Shown piece after piece: positions 1 through 8,296 of a stretch of 64,000 nucleotides of DNA (position 1 is the first letter of the stretch; every line of letters starts with the position of its first letter). The stretch spans positions 1 through 64,000 of the forward strand of contig NZ_FOHN01000011.1 of assembly GCF_900111595.1 (NCBI RefSeq), given 5' to 3'. The stretch comes from [Clostridium] polysaccharolyticum (GTDB lineage Bacteria > Bacillota > Clostridia > Lachnospirales > Lachnospiraceae). The notes beneath the pieces are model-generated. The model saw only the letters and a program-made list of their open reading frames with translations, was not told where the DNA came from and did no database searches. A program made the translations under genes and the position numbers.

Positions 1-270
1 ACCTATGCAATGGTTCATGACGTAGCAGTAGTTGGCGCACCTGATAAAGTGTTAGGTGAGGAAATTGCAGCATTTATCCAAATGAAGCCGGGAGCAAACT
101 ATATCAAAGAAGAAGTTATGGAATACATCAGCCAGTGCCTGCCAAAATTCAAAATGCCAAAATACGTATACATGGTAGAAGAATTCCCAATGACAAGCAC
201 AGGAAAGATCCTAAAGAGAAAATTAGTAGAAATGCTTAGCGATCAGGAAGCTATGAGCCGCATGGCATAA
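1..270 (+). CDS. Acyl-CoA/AMP-forming ligase, C-terminal fragment (partial)
   Basis: Only the last 90 codons are in the window; the reading frame is open from base 1. The piece is the mobile C-terminal domain of the ANL (acyl-CoA synthetase/AMP-binding) superfamily, with a DVAVVG-PD-LGEE stretch, an AAFI core strand and the TSTGKILKRKL motif. The Lys after STGKI is the one that contacts the adenylate in the first half-reaction. Substrate cannot be told from this domain; fatty acids or other carboxylates are typical. A strong hairpin follows, so this is probably the end of its transcript. Confidence 0.85.
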   Translation, partial: TYAMVHDVAVVGAPDKVLGEEIAAFIQMKPGANYIKEEVMEYISQCLPKFKMPKYVYMVEEFPMTSTGKILKRKLVEMLSDQEAMSRMA

Positions 271-344
271 TAGAGATAGAATGTATTAGAAGTTCGTTGA
301 TTTGATAAACACATACCAAGTAATAAGATTGAAATGTAAAGTGT

Positions 345-388
345 GAAAGAAGAGGAAGATACCATGGAGTGGACTTCCTCTTTCTTTT
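345..388. terminator. Rho-independent terminator after the ligase gene
   Basis: GAAAGAAGAGGAAG at 345-358 pairs with CTTCCTCTTTC at 374-384 and is followed by TTTT. It lies between convergent genes and may act on both strands. Confidence 0.8.
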
Positions 389-404
389 GCCTTATAGCTC
401 CAAA

Positions 405-1325
405 TTAATTATGTCGTTCAAAAACTACTCGGTTCGTATAGGTGTTCATGATACAGATTTCTCCAAGAGGAATGGTTCCCATAGGTTTTTCATGGCCAGA
501 CTGAAGTCCCCAAAGCACTGGCTTTTCAAAATCTTTAAAAAAGTCGCAGAAGAAATCATATATGGTATAGTCTGGATCGGCTGGATTGGTGCAATTTAAA
601 AAGCTGCCAAGAATTACACCGTTTACTTTTGAGAAGATACCAGCATTTTTTAAGTGATACATCAGCTTATCGCATCGAGGAATGGATTCATCTATGTCCT
701 CTAAGAATAGAATGGAATCAGAAAAATCTGGCTGGTAGAAGGTTCCGATGGAAGGGCTCACAAGTGAGAGGCAGCCACCAAGGATTTGGCCAGTTGCAAT
801 ACCAGGAACAATTGTTTTATAATAATAGCCTTCTGGATTGTGAAAGATATGAAAGGGAGGCATCTGCAAAGTGCGCTCCAAACTGGAACGGGAGTAATAA
901 TCAAAGTGTTCTGTCATATTAGACGAAACCATCGGGCCGTGGAAGGTAACAAGGTTACAAAGAGAATGAAAAGCAAGGTGAAAGGAAGTTATGTCACTAT
1001 ATCCTACAAAAATTTTAGGATTCTGGGCGATTGTATTATAATCTAGCAGTTCCATGATACGGGTACTGCCGTAGCCTCCACGTAGACAGAAAATAGCATG
1101 GATAGAGGGGTCAGCAAACATCTGATTGATATCGCTGGCACGGATCTGGTCGCAGCCGGCAAGATAGCCATGAAGATTCCTTTTGGCACTTTCGCCAAGG
1201 ACAGGCAGGTAACCAAGAGCATCAATGGCATCTATGCATTGAACAAGCTGTTCTCTTTTAACAGGAGAGCTTGGAGCGATTAAACCAATTGTATCACCAA
1301 TATGAAGAGGTAAAGGAAATTGCAT
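405..1325 (-). CDS. LD-carboxypeptidase family protein (peptidase S66)
   Basis: A full-length 306-residue member of family S66, which includes muropeptide LD-carboxypeptidase LdcA and microcin C self-immunity protein MccF. The catalytic triad is visible: Ser110 in VGYSDIT, Glu209 in LFLEDI and His278 in SGHEKPMG. The N-terminal GDTIGLIAPSSP motif is also typical. No signal peptide is seen, so it should act in the cytoplasm, trimming the terminal D-Ala from recycled tetrapeptide or cleaving a related amide. It is a single gene, divergent from the methyltransferase at 1475. Choosing between LdcA-like recycling and MccF-like detoxification is not possible from sequence alone. Confidence 0.88.
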   Translation of the reverse strand: MQFPLPLHIGDTIGLIAPSSPVKREQLVQCIDAIDALGYLPVLGESAKRNLHGYLAGCDQIRASDINQMFADPSIHAIFCLRGGYGSTRIMELLDYNTIAQNPKIFVGYSDITSFHLAFHSLCNLVTFHGPMVSSNMTEHFDYYSRSSLERTLQMPPFHIFHNPEGYYYKTIVPGIATGQILGGCLSLVSPSIGTFYQPDFSDSILFLEDIDESIPRCDKLMYHLKNAGIFSKVNGVILGSFLNCTNPADPDYTIYDFFCDFFKDFEKPVLWGLQSGHEKPMGTIPLGEICIMNTYTNRVVFERHN

Positions 1326-1474
1326 AAAACACCATCCACCGTTTTTTATATATCTATGTAAAGAAAAATATAGATAGAAGTGAAATTTGATTATTCATTC
1401 GACAAATGCAATGGCTTATGATAGAATGCTATTCAGAATAAAATTTGAAATTCCAAATAGAAAAGAGGGTTTTC

Positions 1475-2242
1475 ATGGAAGCATATACAGGATTTGCGGA
1501 AGTTTATGATTTATTTATGGACAACATACCCTATGAAGAATGGTGCCGTTACCTGACTGGACTGTTAAAGGAATATGGGGTAGAAGATGGTCTTGTTGCA
1601 GATCTTGGCTGTGGGACTGGAAATGTAACAGAAATTCTTGCACGTTCTGGTTATGATATGATCGGAATTGATAACGCAGAAGAAATGCTTTCCATTGCTA
1701 TGGCAAAGAATAAAGAGGATTCTATTCTATACTTATTGCAGGATATGAGGGAATTTGAACTTTATGGAACAATAAAAGCAGCGGTCAGTATCTGTGACAG
1801 CATGAATTATATTTTGGAAGAAGACGAATTGGTAAAAGTATTTCGTCTTGTCAATAACTATTTAGAGAAAGATGGCGTATTCATTTTTGATTTAAATACA
1901 AAATATAAGTATGAGAAAATTTTGGGTGAAAATACCATTGCAGAAACAAGGGAAAAAAGCAGTTTTATCTGGGAAAATTACTATTACCCGGAAGAAGAGG
2001 TAAATGAATACCAGCTGACTCTTTTCATCAAGGATCCAGAAGAAGAAGTATTCCACCGTTATCAGGAGACACATCTTCAAAGAGCGTATTCTGTGGAAAG
2101 GATACAGGAGTTATTAGAGAAGGCTGGAATGAGGTTTGTAGCGGCATATGATGCATTTACAAAGGAGCCTCCAAAAGCAGACAGCGAACGTGTATATATC
2201 ATTGCGAAAGAACAATGGCAGGAAAATAAATTATATGTCTAG
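1475..2242 (+). CDS. Class I SAM-dependent methyltransferase
   Basis: A 255-residue protein with a Rossmann methyltransferase fold. Motif I is VADLGCGTGNVTEILA (about residues 45-60), motif II acid GIDNAEEML, and a DMREF motif follows. The longer frame begins with TTG at 1445; I chose ATG 1475 because AAAAGAGGG lies just upstream. The substrate is unknown. It ends 14 bases before hslO and is probably cotranscribed with it. Confidence 0.85.
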   Translation: MEAYTGFAEVYDLFMDNIPYEEWCRYLTGLLKEYGVEDGLVADLGCGTGNVTEILARSGYDMIGIDNAEEMLSIAMAKNKEDSILYLLQDMREFELYGTIKAAVSICDSMNYILEEDELVKVFRLVNNYLEKDGVFIFDLNTKYKYEKILGENTIAETREKSSFIWENYYYPEEEVNEYQLTLFIKDPEEEVFHRYQETHLQRAYSVERIQELLEKAGMRFVAAYDAFTKEPPKADSERVYIIAKEQWQENKLYV

Positions 2243-2256
2243 AAAGGTGAATGACA

Positions 2257-3135
2257 ATGGGAGATTATATCGTAAGAGCAACAGCAGCCAATAACCAGAT
2301 TCGTGCATTTGCTGCTACTACAAGAGAATTAGTAGAACATGCAAGAGCAGCTCATAATACAAGCCCGGTGGCAACAGCAGCATTAGGACGTCTGCTTACA
2401 GGTGGGGCTATGATGGGAGCTATGCAAAAGGGAGATAAGGATTTATTAACACTTCAGATTAAGTGCAGTGGACCAATTCAGGGATTAACGGTAACAGCAG
2501 ATTCCCACGGAAATGTAAAGGGATATGTAAATAATCCTGAAGTCATGCTTCCACCAAGTGCACAAGGCAAGCTGGATGTAGGTGCAGCATTAAATCTAGG
2601 TGTTTTAAGTGTAATTAAAGATATGGGTTTAAAAGAGCCATATGTAGGCCAGACACATTTAGTATCTGGTGAAATTGCAGAAGATTTGACCAATTACTTT
2701 GCAGAAAGTGAACAGGTTCCTTCTGCAGTAGCCCTTGGCGTATTAATGAATAAAGAAAATACAGTAAGACAAGCTGGTGGATTTATTATTCAGCTGATGC
2801 CATTTGCAGACGAAGAAGTTATTGATAAACTGGAAGCCAAGATTAATTCTATTACTTCGGTTACCGCTTTACTGGATCGGGATATGACTCCAGAAATGAT
2901 TCTGGAAGAAGTTCTTGGTGAGTTTGGTGTTGAGATAATGGAGAAGACAGAAACCAGGTTTTTTTGTAACTGTACCAAGGAAAGAGTGGAAAGGGCTATT
3001 GTAAGTATTGGCAAGAAGGAAATTCAGGAAATGATTGATGATGGAGAGTCAATTGAGGTGAACTGTCATTTCTGTAACGAGAATTATCATTTTTCAGTGG
3101 AAGAACTTAAGGATATTATCAGGAGAAGCAGGTAA
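2257..3135 (+). CDS. hslO: Hsp33 redox-regulated holdase chaperone
   Basis: A cytoplasmic chaperone activated by oxidation plus unfolding. The 292-residue protein has the Hsp33 N-terminal core and the C-terminal zinc switch: Cys237-x-Cys239 (FFCNCTKERV) and Cys270-x2-Cys273 (NCHFCNENYHF). An ATG at 2251 is also possible, but AGAAAGG at 2241-2247 is better spaced for ATG 2257. It follows the methyltransferase at 14 bases and is closed by a strong terminator. Confidence 0.96.
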   Translation: MGDYIVRATAANNQIRAFAATTRELVEHARAAHNTSPVATAALGRLLTGGAMMGAMQKGDKDLLTLQIKCSGPIQGLTVTADSHGNVKGYVNNPEVMLPPSAQGKLDVGAALNLGVLSVIKDMGLKEPYVGQTHLVSGEIAEDLTNYFAESEQVPSAVALGVLMNKENTVRQAGGFIIQLMPFADEEVIDKLEAKINSITSVTALLDRDMTPEMILEEVLGEFGVEIMEKTETRFFCNCTKERVERAIVSIGKKEIQEMIDDGESIEVNCHFCNENYHFSVEELKDIIRRSR

Positions 3136-3202
3136 TAGAAAAAAATTCCACATCTAAATGAATTAAAGATGGATCATAATACAGTATTTATGAGAATGAA
3201 AA

Positions 3203-3240
3203 AAACTGCCATCCGTTGAAAAACGGATGGCAGTTTTTTT
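3203..3240 (+). terminator. Rho-independent terminator of hslO
   Basis: A perfect ACTGCCATCCGTT/AACGGATGGCAGT stem with a GAAA-type loop, followed by seven T. Confidence 0.95.
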
Positions 3241-3278
3241 ATTTATCTTTTTGGTTTGAATATTAAAATGCTAATTAT

Positions 3279-3291
3279 GTCAAAAATTGAC
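3279..3291. promoter_or_regulatory. Inverted repeat GTCAA-AAA-TTGAC, possible operator
   Basis: GTCAA and TTGAC half-sites are spaced by three A. The same half-sites recur, in the opposite arrangement, over the -35 box about 90 bases downstream. Repetition of one half-site pair in the control region suggests a regulator site; no regulator gene is adjacent. Confidence 0.4.
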
Positions 3292-3371
3292 GAAGTTAAA
3301 ATTTCTAAATTATTACTTAATATATAAAAAAATTCTTGTATAATACATAAAAATAAAAAATATGTTTTTAT

Positions 3372-3401
3372 TTGACTCGGCGTCAAGCAAGGTAGTATAA
3401 T
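3372..3401 (+). promoter_or_regulatory. Promoter of the radical SAM/glycoside cluster, with overlapping palindrome
   Basis: TTGACT at 3372-3377 and TATAAT at 3396-3401 are separated by 18 bases. The -35 box is itself the left arm of the palindrome TTGAC-TCGGC-GTCAA (3372-3386), a natural place for a repressor. The first gene of the cluster starts at 3456. The rest of 3241-3455 is AT-rich and holds no gene. Confidence 0.8.
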
Positions 3402-3455
3402 AAAAAATGTACAAACTGTTAATATAATTGCATATAAGAAGGAGAAAACTTAAAG

Positions 3456-4349
3456 ATGAATGTTTTTATTACAGGGGGAACAGGGTTCATTGGTTCATAT
3501 GTAGTTGATGAGTTAGTAAAACGAGGACATTATGTTACATTACTAGCTAGGAACACAAGCAAGATTGAAGCTTTTTTACAGAATGACAAAATAAGAATCC
3601 TAAAGGGAACTTTGGAAGAAGAAAATGTTATCATGGAAGGACTCAAAGGAATGGATGCGTGTATACACATTGCTTTGTGCATGGGAGAAACTCCGACAAA
3701 AATGCTCGAAATGGATACTAGATCAGCAGTGTACGTATTTGAGAAGGCAGCTAAGCTAGGAGTAAAGCATATTATCTATACGTCATCTACAGCAGCTATT
3801 GGACAGGTTAGAAATCATATGGATGAATTTTCGCATTCAGTTCCAACTGATTTGTATGGTGCGGCGAAAGCAGCAGCAGAAGCATATCTCTTTGCAATAG
3901 CTAATTCCAATCAAATTCAATGTAATATCCTGCGTCCTGCATATACGTTTGGAAATCCATTGTTTTCAGATGCTCCTATGGAGCCTGATTCAAGATTCCG
4001 AGATATAGTAGCAGCGGCAAAACAAGGAAAGCCTATTGAACTTATAAAGAATGATGGCACGCAATTTATATGGGCGAAAGAGCTTGCAAAACTTTATTTA
4101 GCAGTTTTAGAATCTTCTGAAAATAAAAAGATTTATATTGCTGCTGGGAAAGAATACATTACATGGTCAGAGGTGGCCAAGTATGCTATTGAACTTTTGC
4201 ATTCAAAAAGTGTAATAAAGCTCAAAGACCTTGGGTGGAAGAAAGGAGCATGTATATACGATTCATCAGCTGCATTGCGAGATTTTGGAATTGGTTTTGA
4301 ATCTAGAGAAAAAGTGAAAGAGCATATTCAATTTATTGCAAATATGTAA
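3456..4349 (+). CDS. NAD-dependent epimerase/dehydratase (extended SDR)
   Basis: A 297-residue extended short-chain dehydrogenase/reductase. It has the N-terminal nucleotide motif GGTGFIG (residues 7-13), a Thr-Ser-Ser strand end (about 109-111) and the catalytic Tyr134-x3-Lys138 pair in LYGAAKAAAE. Family members oxidise, reduce or epimerise nucleotide sugars or related polyols. The ribosome site AAGGAG lies upstream of ATG 3456. It is the first gene of a run of tightly packed genes with three radical SAM enzymes, so a sugar or cyclitol substrate is likely. The exact reaction is unknown. Confidence 0.85.
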   Translation: MNVFITGGTGFIGSYVVDELVKRGHYVTLLARNTSKIEAFLQNDKIRILKGTLEEENVIMEGLKGMDACIHIALCMGETPTKMLEMDTRSAVYVFEKAAKLGVKHIIYTSSTAAIGQVRNHMDEFSHSVPTDLYGAAKAAAEAYLFAIANSNQIQCNILRPAYTFGNPLFSDAPMEPDSRFRDIVAAAKQGKPIELIKNDGTQFIWAKELAKLYLAVLESSENKKIYIAAGKEYITWSEVAKYAIELLHSKSVIKLKDLGWKKGACIYDSSAALRDFGIGFESREKVKEHIQFIANM

Positions 4350-4382
4350 TATGGTTGTATGAAACAGGAAAGGGTGTATGAA

Positions 4383-5693
4383 GTGAAAATATTATTATTT
4401 AGACCTTATTATGGAATAAGCATAAATGGTGATATGCATGGGGATTTAGGCGTTTGTGAATATATGGCGCATGTTTATCCTGACTTATCTTTAATTTGGG
4501 CTGCAACGATTGCACAACAAAATAAAAGTGCAGAACTGGATTTTATTGATGCAAATACAGAGAAGCTAAAACCTAGTGATGCTGAGGCAAGAATGGGAAA
4601 ATCCTATGATGTTATTATTTTAAAAGCAGCATTGCCGACAATTGAATATGATATAGAATTTGCAAAGCGGTTAAAAAGGAAATATAAAAATGCAAAAGTT
4701 GTATTGGGGGGACATGCGGCAAAGCTTTTAAAAAAATGGGTGCAAAATAATGCAACAGAGATTGATGAAATCGCTACAGTGCCAATTGAAGATTATGTAC
4801 ATAAACTTTTGAATCCAGATGCAGAAGCATTACATTTAGATGAATTTCCTGCTCCCGATTATAACTTGACACGTTATCAGAATTTTCTGGATGACTATGG
4901 GAATTTAAGAGTTTCGCTGGCTACCAGCAGAGGCTGCAGCTTTCGTTGCAAATATTGCCCTTATGCATCATTTTATGGGAAGCAGATTGAGTTTCGTTCC
5001 ATTGATCATGTTATGGAAGATATACATAGCATACTGGAAATGGGGACTAACAGAATTGTATTTCGTGATCAGTATTTTACTGCGAAAAGAGAAAGAGTCC
5101 AGGAACTTTGTGAAAGAATCATAGAGCAGGATTTAGAGATTTTATGGACTTGTGAGACTAGAATAGAATCTTTAGATGAAGAGCTGGTTGATTTAATGGT
5201 TAAGGCAGGGTTAAGAGGAATTTTCTTTGGAATAGAGTCAGCATCGGATGAAATACTTGAAAATATGGGAAGAAAAAATGGTGCGGAAAATCGGACAGTC
5301 CAGTTAATTGATTACTTAAATGAAAAAGGGGTACAGACTGGCGGATTCTATATAGTAGGTTTTCCAGAGGATACTTGGGATTCTATTGCGAAAACATTTG
5401 AACATTCTATGAAATTAAACACTACATTTGCGAAGTTTTCAATTTATGATCCATGCATGACTTTAAAGGAAGAATTAAGTCCAGATATGTTCAGAAAATT
5501 TGAAAACACAATGAAAATACAAGCATGTAAAAACTTGACTCATGACCAGCTTCAGTATGTAGTAAATCAGTTTACCTTAATTCAAAACATTAAATCACAA
5601 GGTTTTGAACATGCATACTATCATCATTATAGTCAAAAGGAAAAATATCAGGAGATATATGAACATGCAACACAAGAGGAGGTATTTCAGTGA
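4383..5693 (+). CDS. B12-binding-domain radical SAM protein
   Basis: Start GTG 4383 is chosen over ATG 4359 because AGGAAAGGG precedes it at good spacing and the protein then begins MKILLFRP, as is common in this family. The N-terminal ~150 residues have a cobalamin-binding-like Rossmann fold (DVIILKAALPT, VVLGGHAAKLL). The radical SAM core carries Cys185-x3-Cys189-x2-Cys192 in SRGCSFRCKYCPY and a later GIESASDEIL strand. Relatives do methylation, cyclisation or other radical chemistry on unactivated carbons. It ends inside the start codon of the next gene (TGATG), showing translational coupling. The substrate is unknown. Confidence 0.88.
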   Translation: MKILLFRPYYGISINGDMHGDLGVCEYMAHVYPDLSLIWAATIAQQNKSAELDFIDANTEKLKPSDAEARMGKSYDVIILKAALPTIEYDIEFAKRLKRKYKNAKVVLGGHAAKLLKKWVQNNATEIDEIATVPIEDYVHKLLNPDAEALHLDEFPAPDYNLTRYQNFLDDYGNLRVSLATSRGCSFRCKYCPYASFYGKQIEFRSIDHVMEDIHSILEMGTNRIVFRDQYFTAKRERVQELCERIIEQDLEILWTCETRIESLDEELVDLMVKAGLRGIFFGIESASDEILENMGRKNGAENRTVQLIDYLNEKGVQTGGFYIVGFPEDTWDSIAKTFEHSMKLNTTFAKFSIYDPCMTLKEELSPDMFRKFENTMKIQACKNLTHDQLQYVVNQFTLIQNIKSQGFEHAYYHHYSQKEKYQEIYEHATQEEVFQ

Positions 5694-6871
5694 TGCAAAA
5701 GGATAAGATTAAGGTTAGAGGGTTTGAAAGCAATAAAGGGACCATCAAATCCGAAAAAAATATGAAAGGGAAATACTGTCTGCAGCCTTTCACCAATGTA
5801 GATATACATAGCAATTGTGGAGTACGCTGCTGCAGTGAATCATGGATGCCCGCTTGGATTGGAGAGTTAAAAGATAAAACCATTAAAGATATCTGGAATA
5901 GTGAAACGACACAAAAGATCCGAGAAAGCATACTGGATGGTTCTTATTCGTATTGTGACTGGCATCAGTGTCCTTTTTACAGCAATGAAAATTATTATCT
6001 GTTTACAAGGGAAGAACTGGAACATCCAGAGAAACTGACTGGAGTACGCAGAGATCGTGTTGAGAAGCATAAGCCATGGATTCAGTACATATTAGATGGT
6101 AAGACAAAAGTAGATATTCCACCTGCGAATTATAATCTGGCATATGATGAAACCTGCAATCTGAAATGCCCTAGCTGCAGAAGCCACAGCCGTGTATATG
6201 TAGAGGGGGAAGAATATGAGAAAAGATATGAAATTCATAAGAAAGTAATTAACGAACTTATGGATAATGGAATGGATTGTATTGGACGTTTGAATGTTAC
6301 TGGTTCAGGAGAGCCGTTTATATCTAAAATTTTTTCAGACTTTTTATTCACATTTGATGGAACACAATATCCAAATCTGGATATTAATATCCAGTCAAAT
6401 GGGGTTCTTTTTACACCAGAAGCATGGGAGAAGATGGAGAAAATACATGGAAATGTAAATGAAGTCATTATTTCCATAGATGCAGCATGTGCAGAAACGT
6501 ATAGTCAAATCCGAGTAAATGGAGATTATGAACGGCTGCTCTCGAATATTAGATTTTTATCTGGACTTCGTAAGGAAAAAAAGATTAACCGTCTTATGCT
6601 AGCTTTCGTAGTACAGAGGAAAAATTATAAAGAAATGGTTGATGCTATAAAAATTGGAAAAGAACTGGGCGTTGATTTATTTATCTTTAACTTGCTTAAT
6701 AACTGGTGGTCCTGGTCAATTGAGGAATATGAAAGAAATGCCATATGGAAACAATACAATCCTGAATATAAGGAATTTTTAGAAGTGTTACGTGATCCTA
6801 TCTTCGATGATCCAATGATTGATTTGGGAAATATGATGGAATATAGAAAAGAAGCTATGAAAGCAGATTAA
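5693..6871 (+). CDS. Radical SAM protein with an N-terminal SPASM-like domain
   Basis: A 392-residue protein. A SPASM-like cysteine block lies at the N-terminus, with Cys at 29, 42, 46, 47, 88 and 93 around an IGELKDKTIKDIWNSE segment typical of SPASM domains. The radical SAM motif Cys155-x3-Cys159-x2-Cys162 (CNLKCPSC) comes after it. SPASM domains usually sit at the C-terminus and hold auxiliary Fe-S clusters that help oxidise substrates. The start ATG 5693 overlaps the upstream stop by one base; a GTG at 5690 is also in frame. The substrate may be a sugar, cyclitol or peptide; no precursor peptide gene was found nearby. Confidence 0.85.
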   Translation: MQKDKIKVRGFESNKGTIKSEKNMKGKYCLQPFTNVDIHSNCGVRCCSESWMPAWIGELKDKTIKDIWNSETTQKIRESILDGSYSYCDWHQCPFYSNENYYLFTREELEHPEKLTGVRRDRVEKHKPWIQYILDGKTKVDIPPANYNLAYDETCNLKCPSCRSHSRVYVEGEEYEKRYEIHKKVINELMDNGMDCIGRLNVTGSGEPFISKIFSDFLFTFDGTQYPNLDINIQSNGVLFTPEAWEKMEKIHGNVNEVIISIDAACAETYSQIRVNGDYERLLSNIRFLSGLRKEKKINRLMLAFVVQRKNYKEMVDAIKIGKELGVDLFIFNLLNNWWSWSIEEYERNAIWKQYNPEYKEFLEVLRDPIFDDPMIDLGNMMEYRKEAMKAD

Positions 6872-6891
6872 TTTCTGGCAGAAAGGAAAGG

Positions 6892-8262
6892 ATGAAAAGC
6901 ATGAAATTAACCAGAGTTCAGCTGAAAAGGAACAAAAACCAGATTATCATGGCAAATGGAAGTGAACGAAGTGATTATATCCCGATGAAATATATTTTTT
7001 CTCAGTTTGAGCGAATTCATGATGGAGTTCAGCTGATGAAGACCTACTATCCAAATGAAAAAAACTGGTCAGATAGTCATAGAATTTCAGAAGTGACTAA
7101 AAAGGAAAATGTAGATTATGCATGGGGATATGAATATGAAGATTATCATCCATTTAATATCTGGAGTGAGCATAGCAGTACTTTAAGAGAGATTGAGGAA
7201 ATCAAGCAATATGGTGCGGATTTACATCTTACTCTTACAATGGATCTTGCTCTTTCAGAAGACGAAATCAGGAAGATTGCGGAATCTTTACGAGGGTATG
7301 GAAAAATCTATTTAAGGATTAACCATGAAATGAATGGAACTTGGTTTCGCTATAATACGCAGCATACCTATAAGGAAGCCTGTGATTTCTTTGTAAAATG
7401 TCATCATATTATAAAGCAGGTAAGTTCCAATATTTATACGGTATTTAATTTATCAGCGGATGCATTTGTAGTAGATGTGCAGGTAAGGAATGAGCCTCTC
7501 CATTTAGATGCTTTAAGAGAGGCACTTCAAGTAGCAGACTACTGGTCTATTGACAAGTATGCCTCTTTAAACTGGGGCTGGCCTTTTGAAATGCCTGATG
7601 ATGGAGAACACTGGAGACATTGGACAGGTACAGTGGAAAACTGGTGGACCATTATAGAAGAAACATACATTAAAATGATTTGGAACAATGATCTGAAAGC
7701 AAAGCCATTGTTTATAAATGAATTTAATTCGGATTCTGACGTAGATGGTGAGAATGGCCAGGCTGAGGTTATTTCAAAAGTCTATAAAAGAATTGCCAGG
7801 GGAGAATTTGAGTGGCTGGAAGGAATTGTATTATACCAGTTTAGAGATTATGGTGGACTTGGACTGGAGAAAGGAACTAGAGAAAAGTTCTGTAAACTTC
7901 CAGCATTGAGTGCTTATAAGGAAGCAATACAAGAGTTCCCATACTCATTCCAGCAGGAAAAAGATAATTGGGAAAACGCAGATTTTACATTTGTATGGCA
8001 AGACATAGATCAGGTATATGGAGTCCGTATTAAGGAAATTCAGGGAAAAGACTGTTTTCAAAATAAATTGGATATGCCAGTATTCCTGACTTGGGAAAAT
8101 GGAACAGTATGGAAGAGAATTCTTCCAGAAGAATCCGTTTCCTTGCCGCATAAAGAGGAAGTGTATTTATTTGTTCCGCCATATAAAAACAAGAATCATG
8201 TATTTCAATATTCGGCAGTAGTACGTAATATAGAAAGTCAATTAGAGAAAATGTTTCAGTAG
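6892..8262 (+). CDS. GH26-like (clan A) glycoside hydrolase-fold protein, cytoplasmic
   Basis: A 456-residue protein with a TIM-barrel glycosidase look. RINHEMNG carries a candidate acid/base Glu146, a WSIDKYASLNWGWP strand follows, and LFINEFNS carries a candidate nucleophile Glu277; this pattern is like mannanase-type GH26. A ~100-residue C-terminal domain (from about residue 360) looks beta-rich. There is no signal peptide, which is unusual for a polysaccharide hydrolase. Its place between radical SAM genes suggests it acts on a small intracellular glycoside rather than external mannan. ATG 6901 is an alternative start. Family assignment is from motifs only. Confidence 0.6.
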   Translation: MKSMKLTRVQLKRNKNQIIMANGSERSDYIPMKYIFSQFERIHDGVQLMKTYYPNEKNWSDSHRISEVTKKENVDYAWGYEYEDYHPFNIWSEHSSTLREIEEIKQYGADLHLTLTMDLALSEDEIRKIAESLRGYGKIYLRINHEMNGTWFRYNTQHTYKEACDFFVKCHHIIKQVSSNIYTVFNLSADAFVVDVQVRNEPLHLDALREALQVADYWSIDKYASLNWGWPFEMPDDGEHWRHWTGTVENWWTIIEETYIKMIWNNDLKAKPLFINEFNSDSDVDGENGQAEVISKVYKRIARGEFEWLEGIVLYQFRDYGGLGLEKGTREKFCKLPALSAYKEAIQEFPYSFQQEKDNWENADFTFVWQDIDQVYGVRIKEIQGKDCFQNKLDMPVFLTWENGTVWKRILPEESVSLPHKEEVYLFVPPYKNKNHVFQYSAVVRNIESQLEKMFQ

Positions 8263-8296
8263 AAAAAAGTATGGAAACCTGAAGGGAGAAAAAAAG

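Noticed and set aside
369-1283. Several + strand frames opposite the LD-carboxypeptidase gene
   Set aside because: They are antisense shadows; the minus-strand gene is complete with its catalytic triad.
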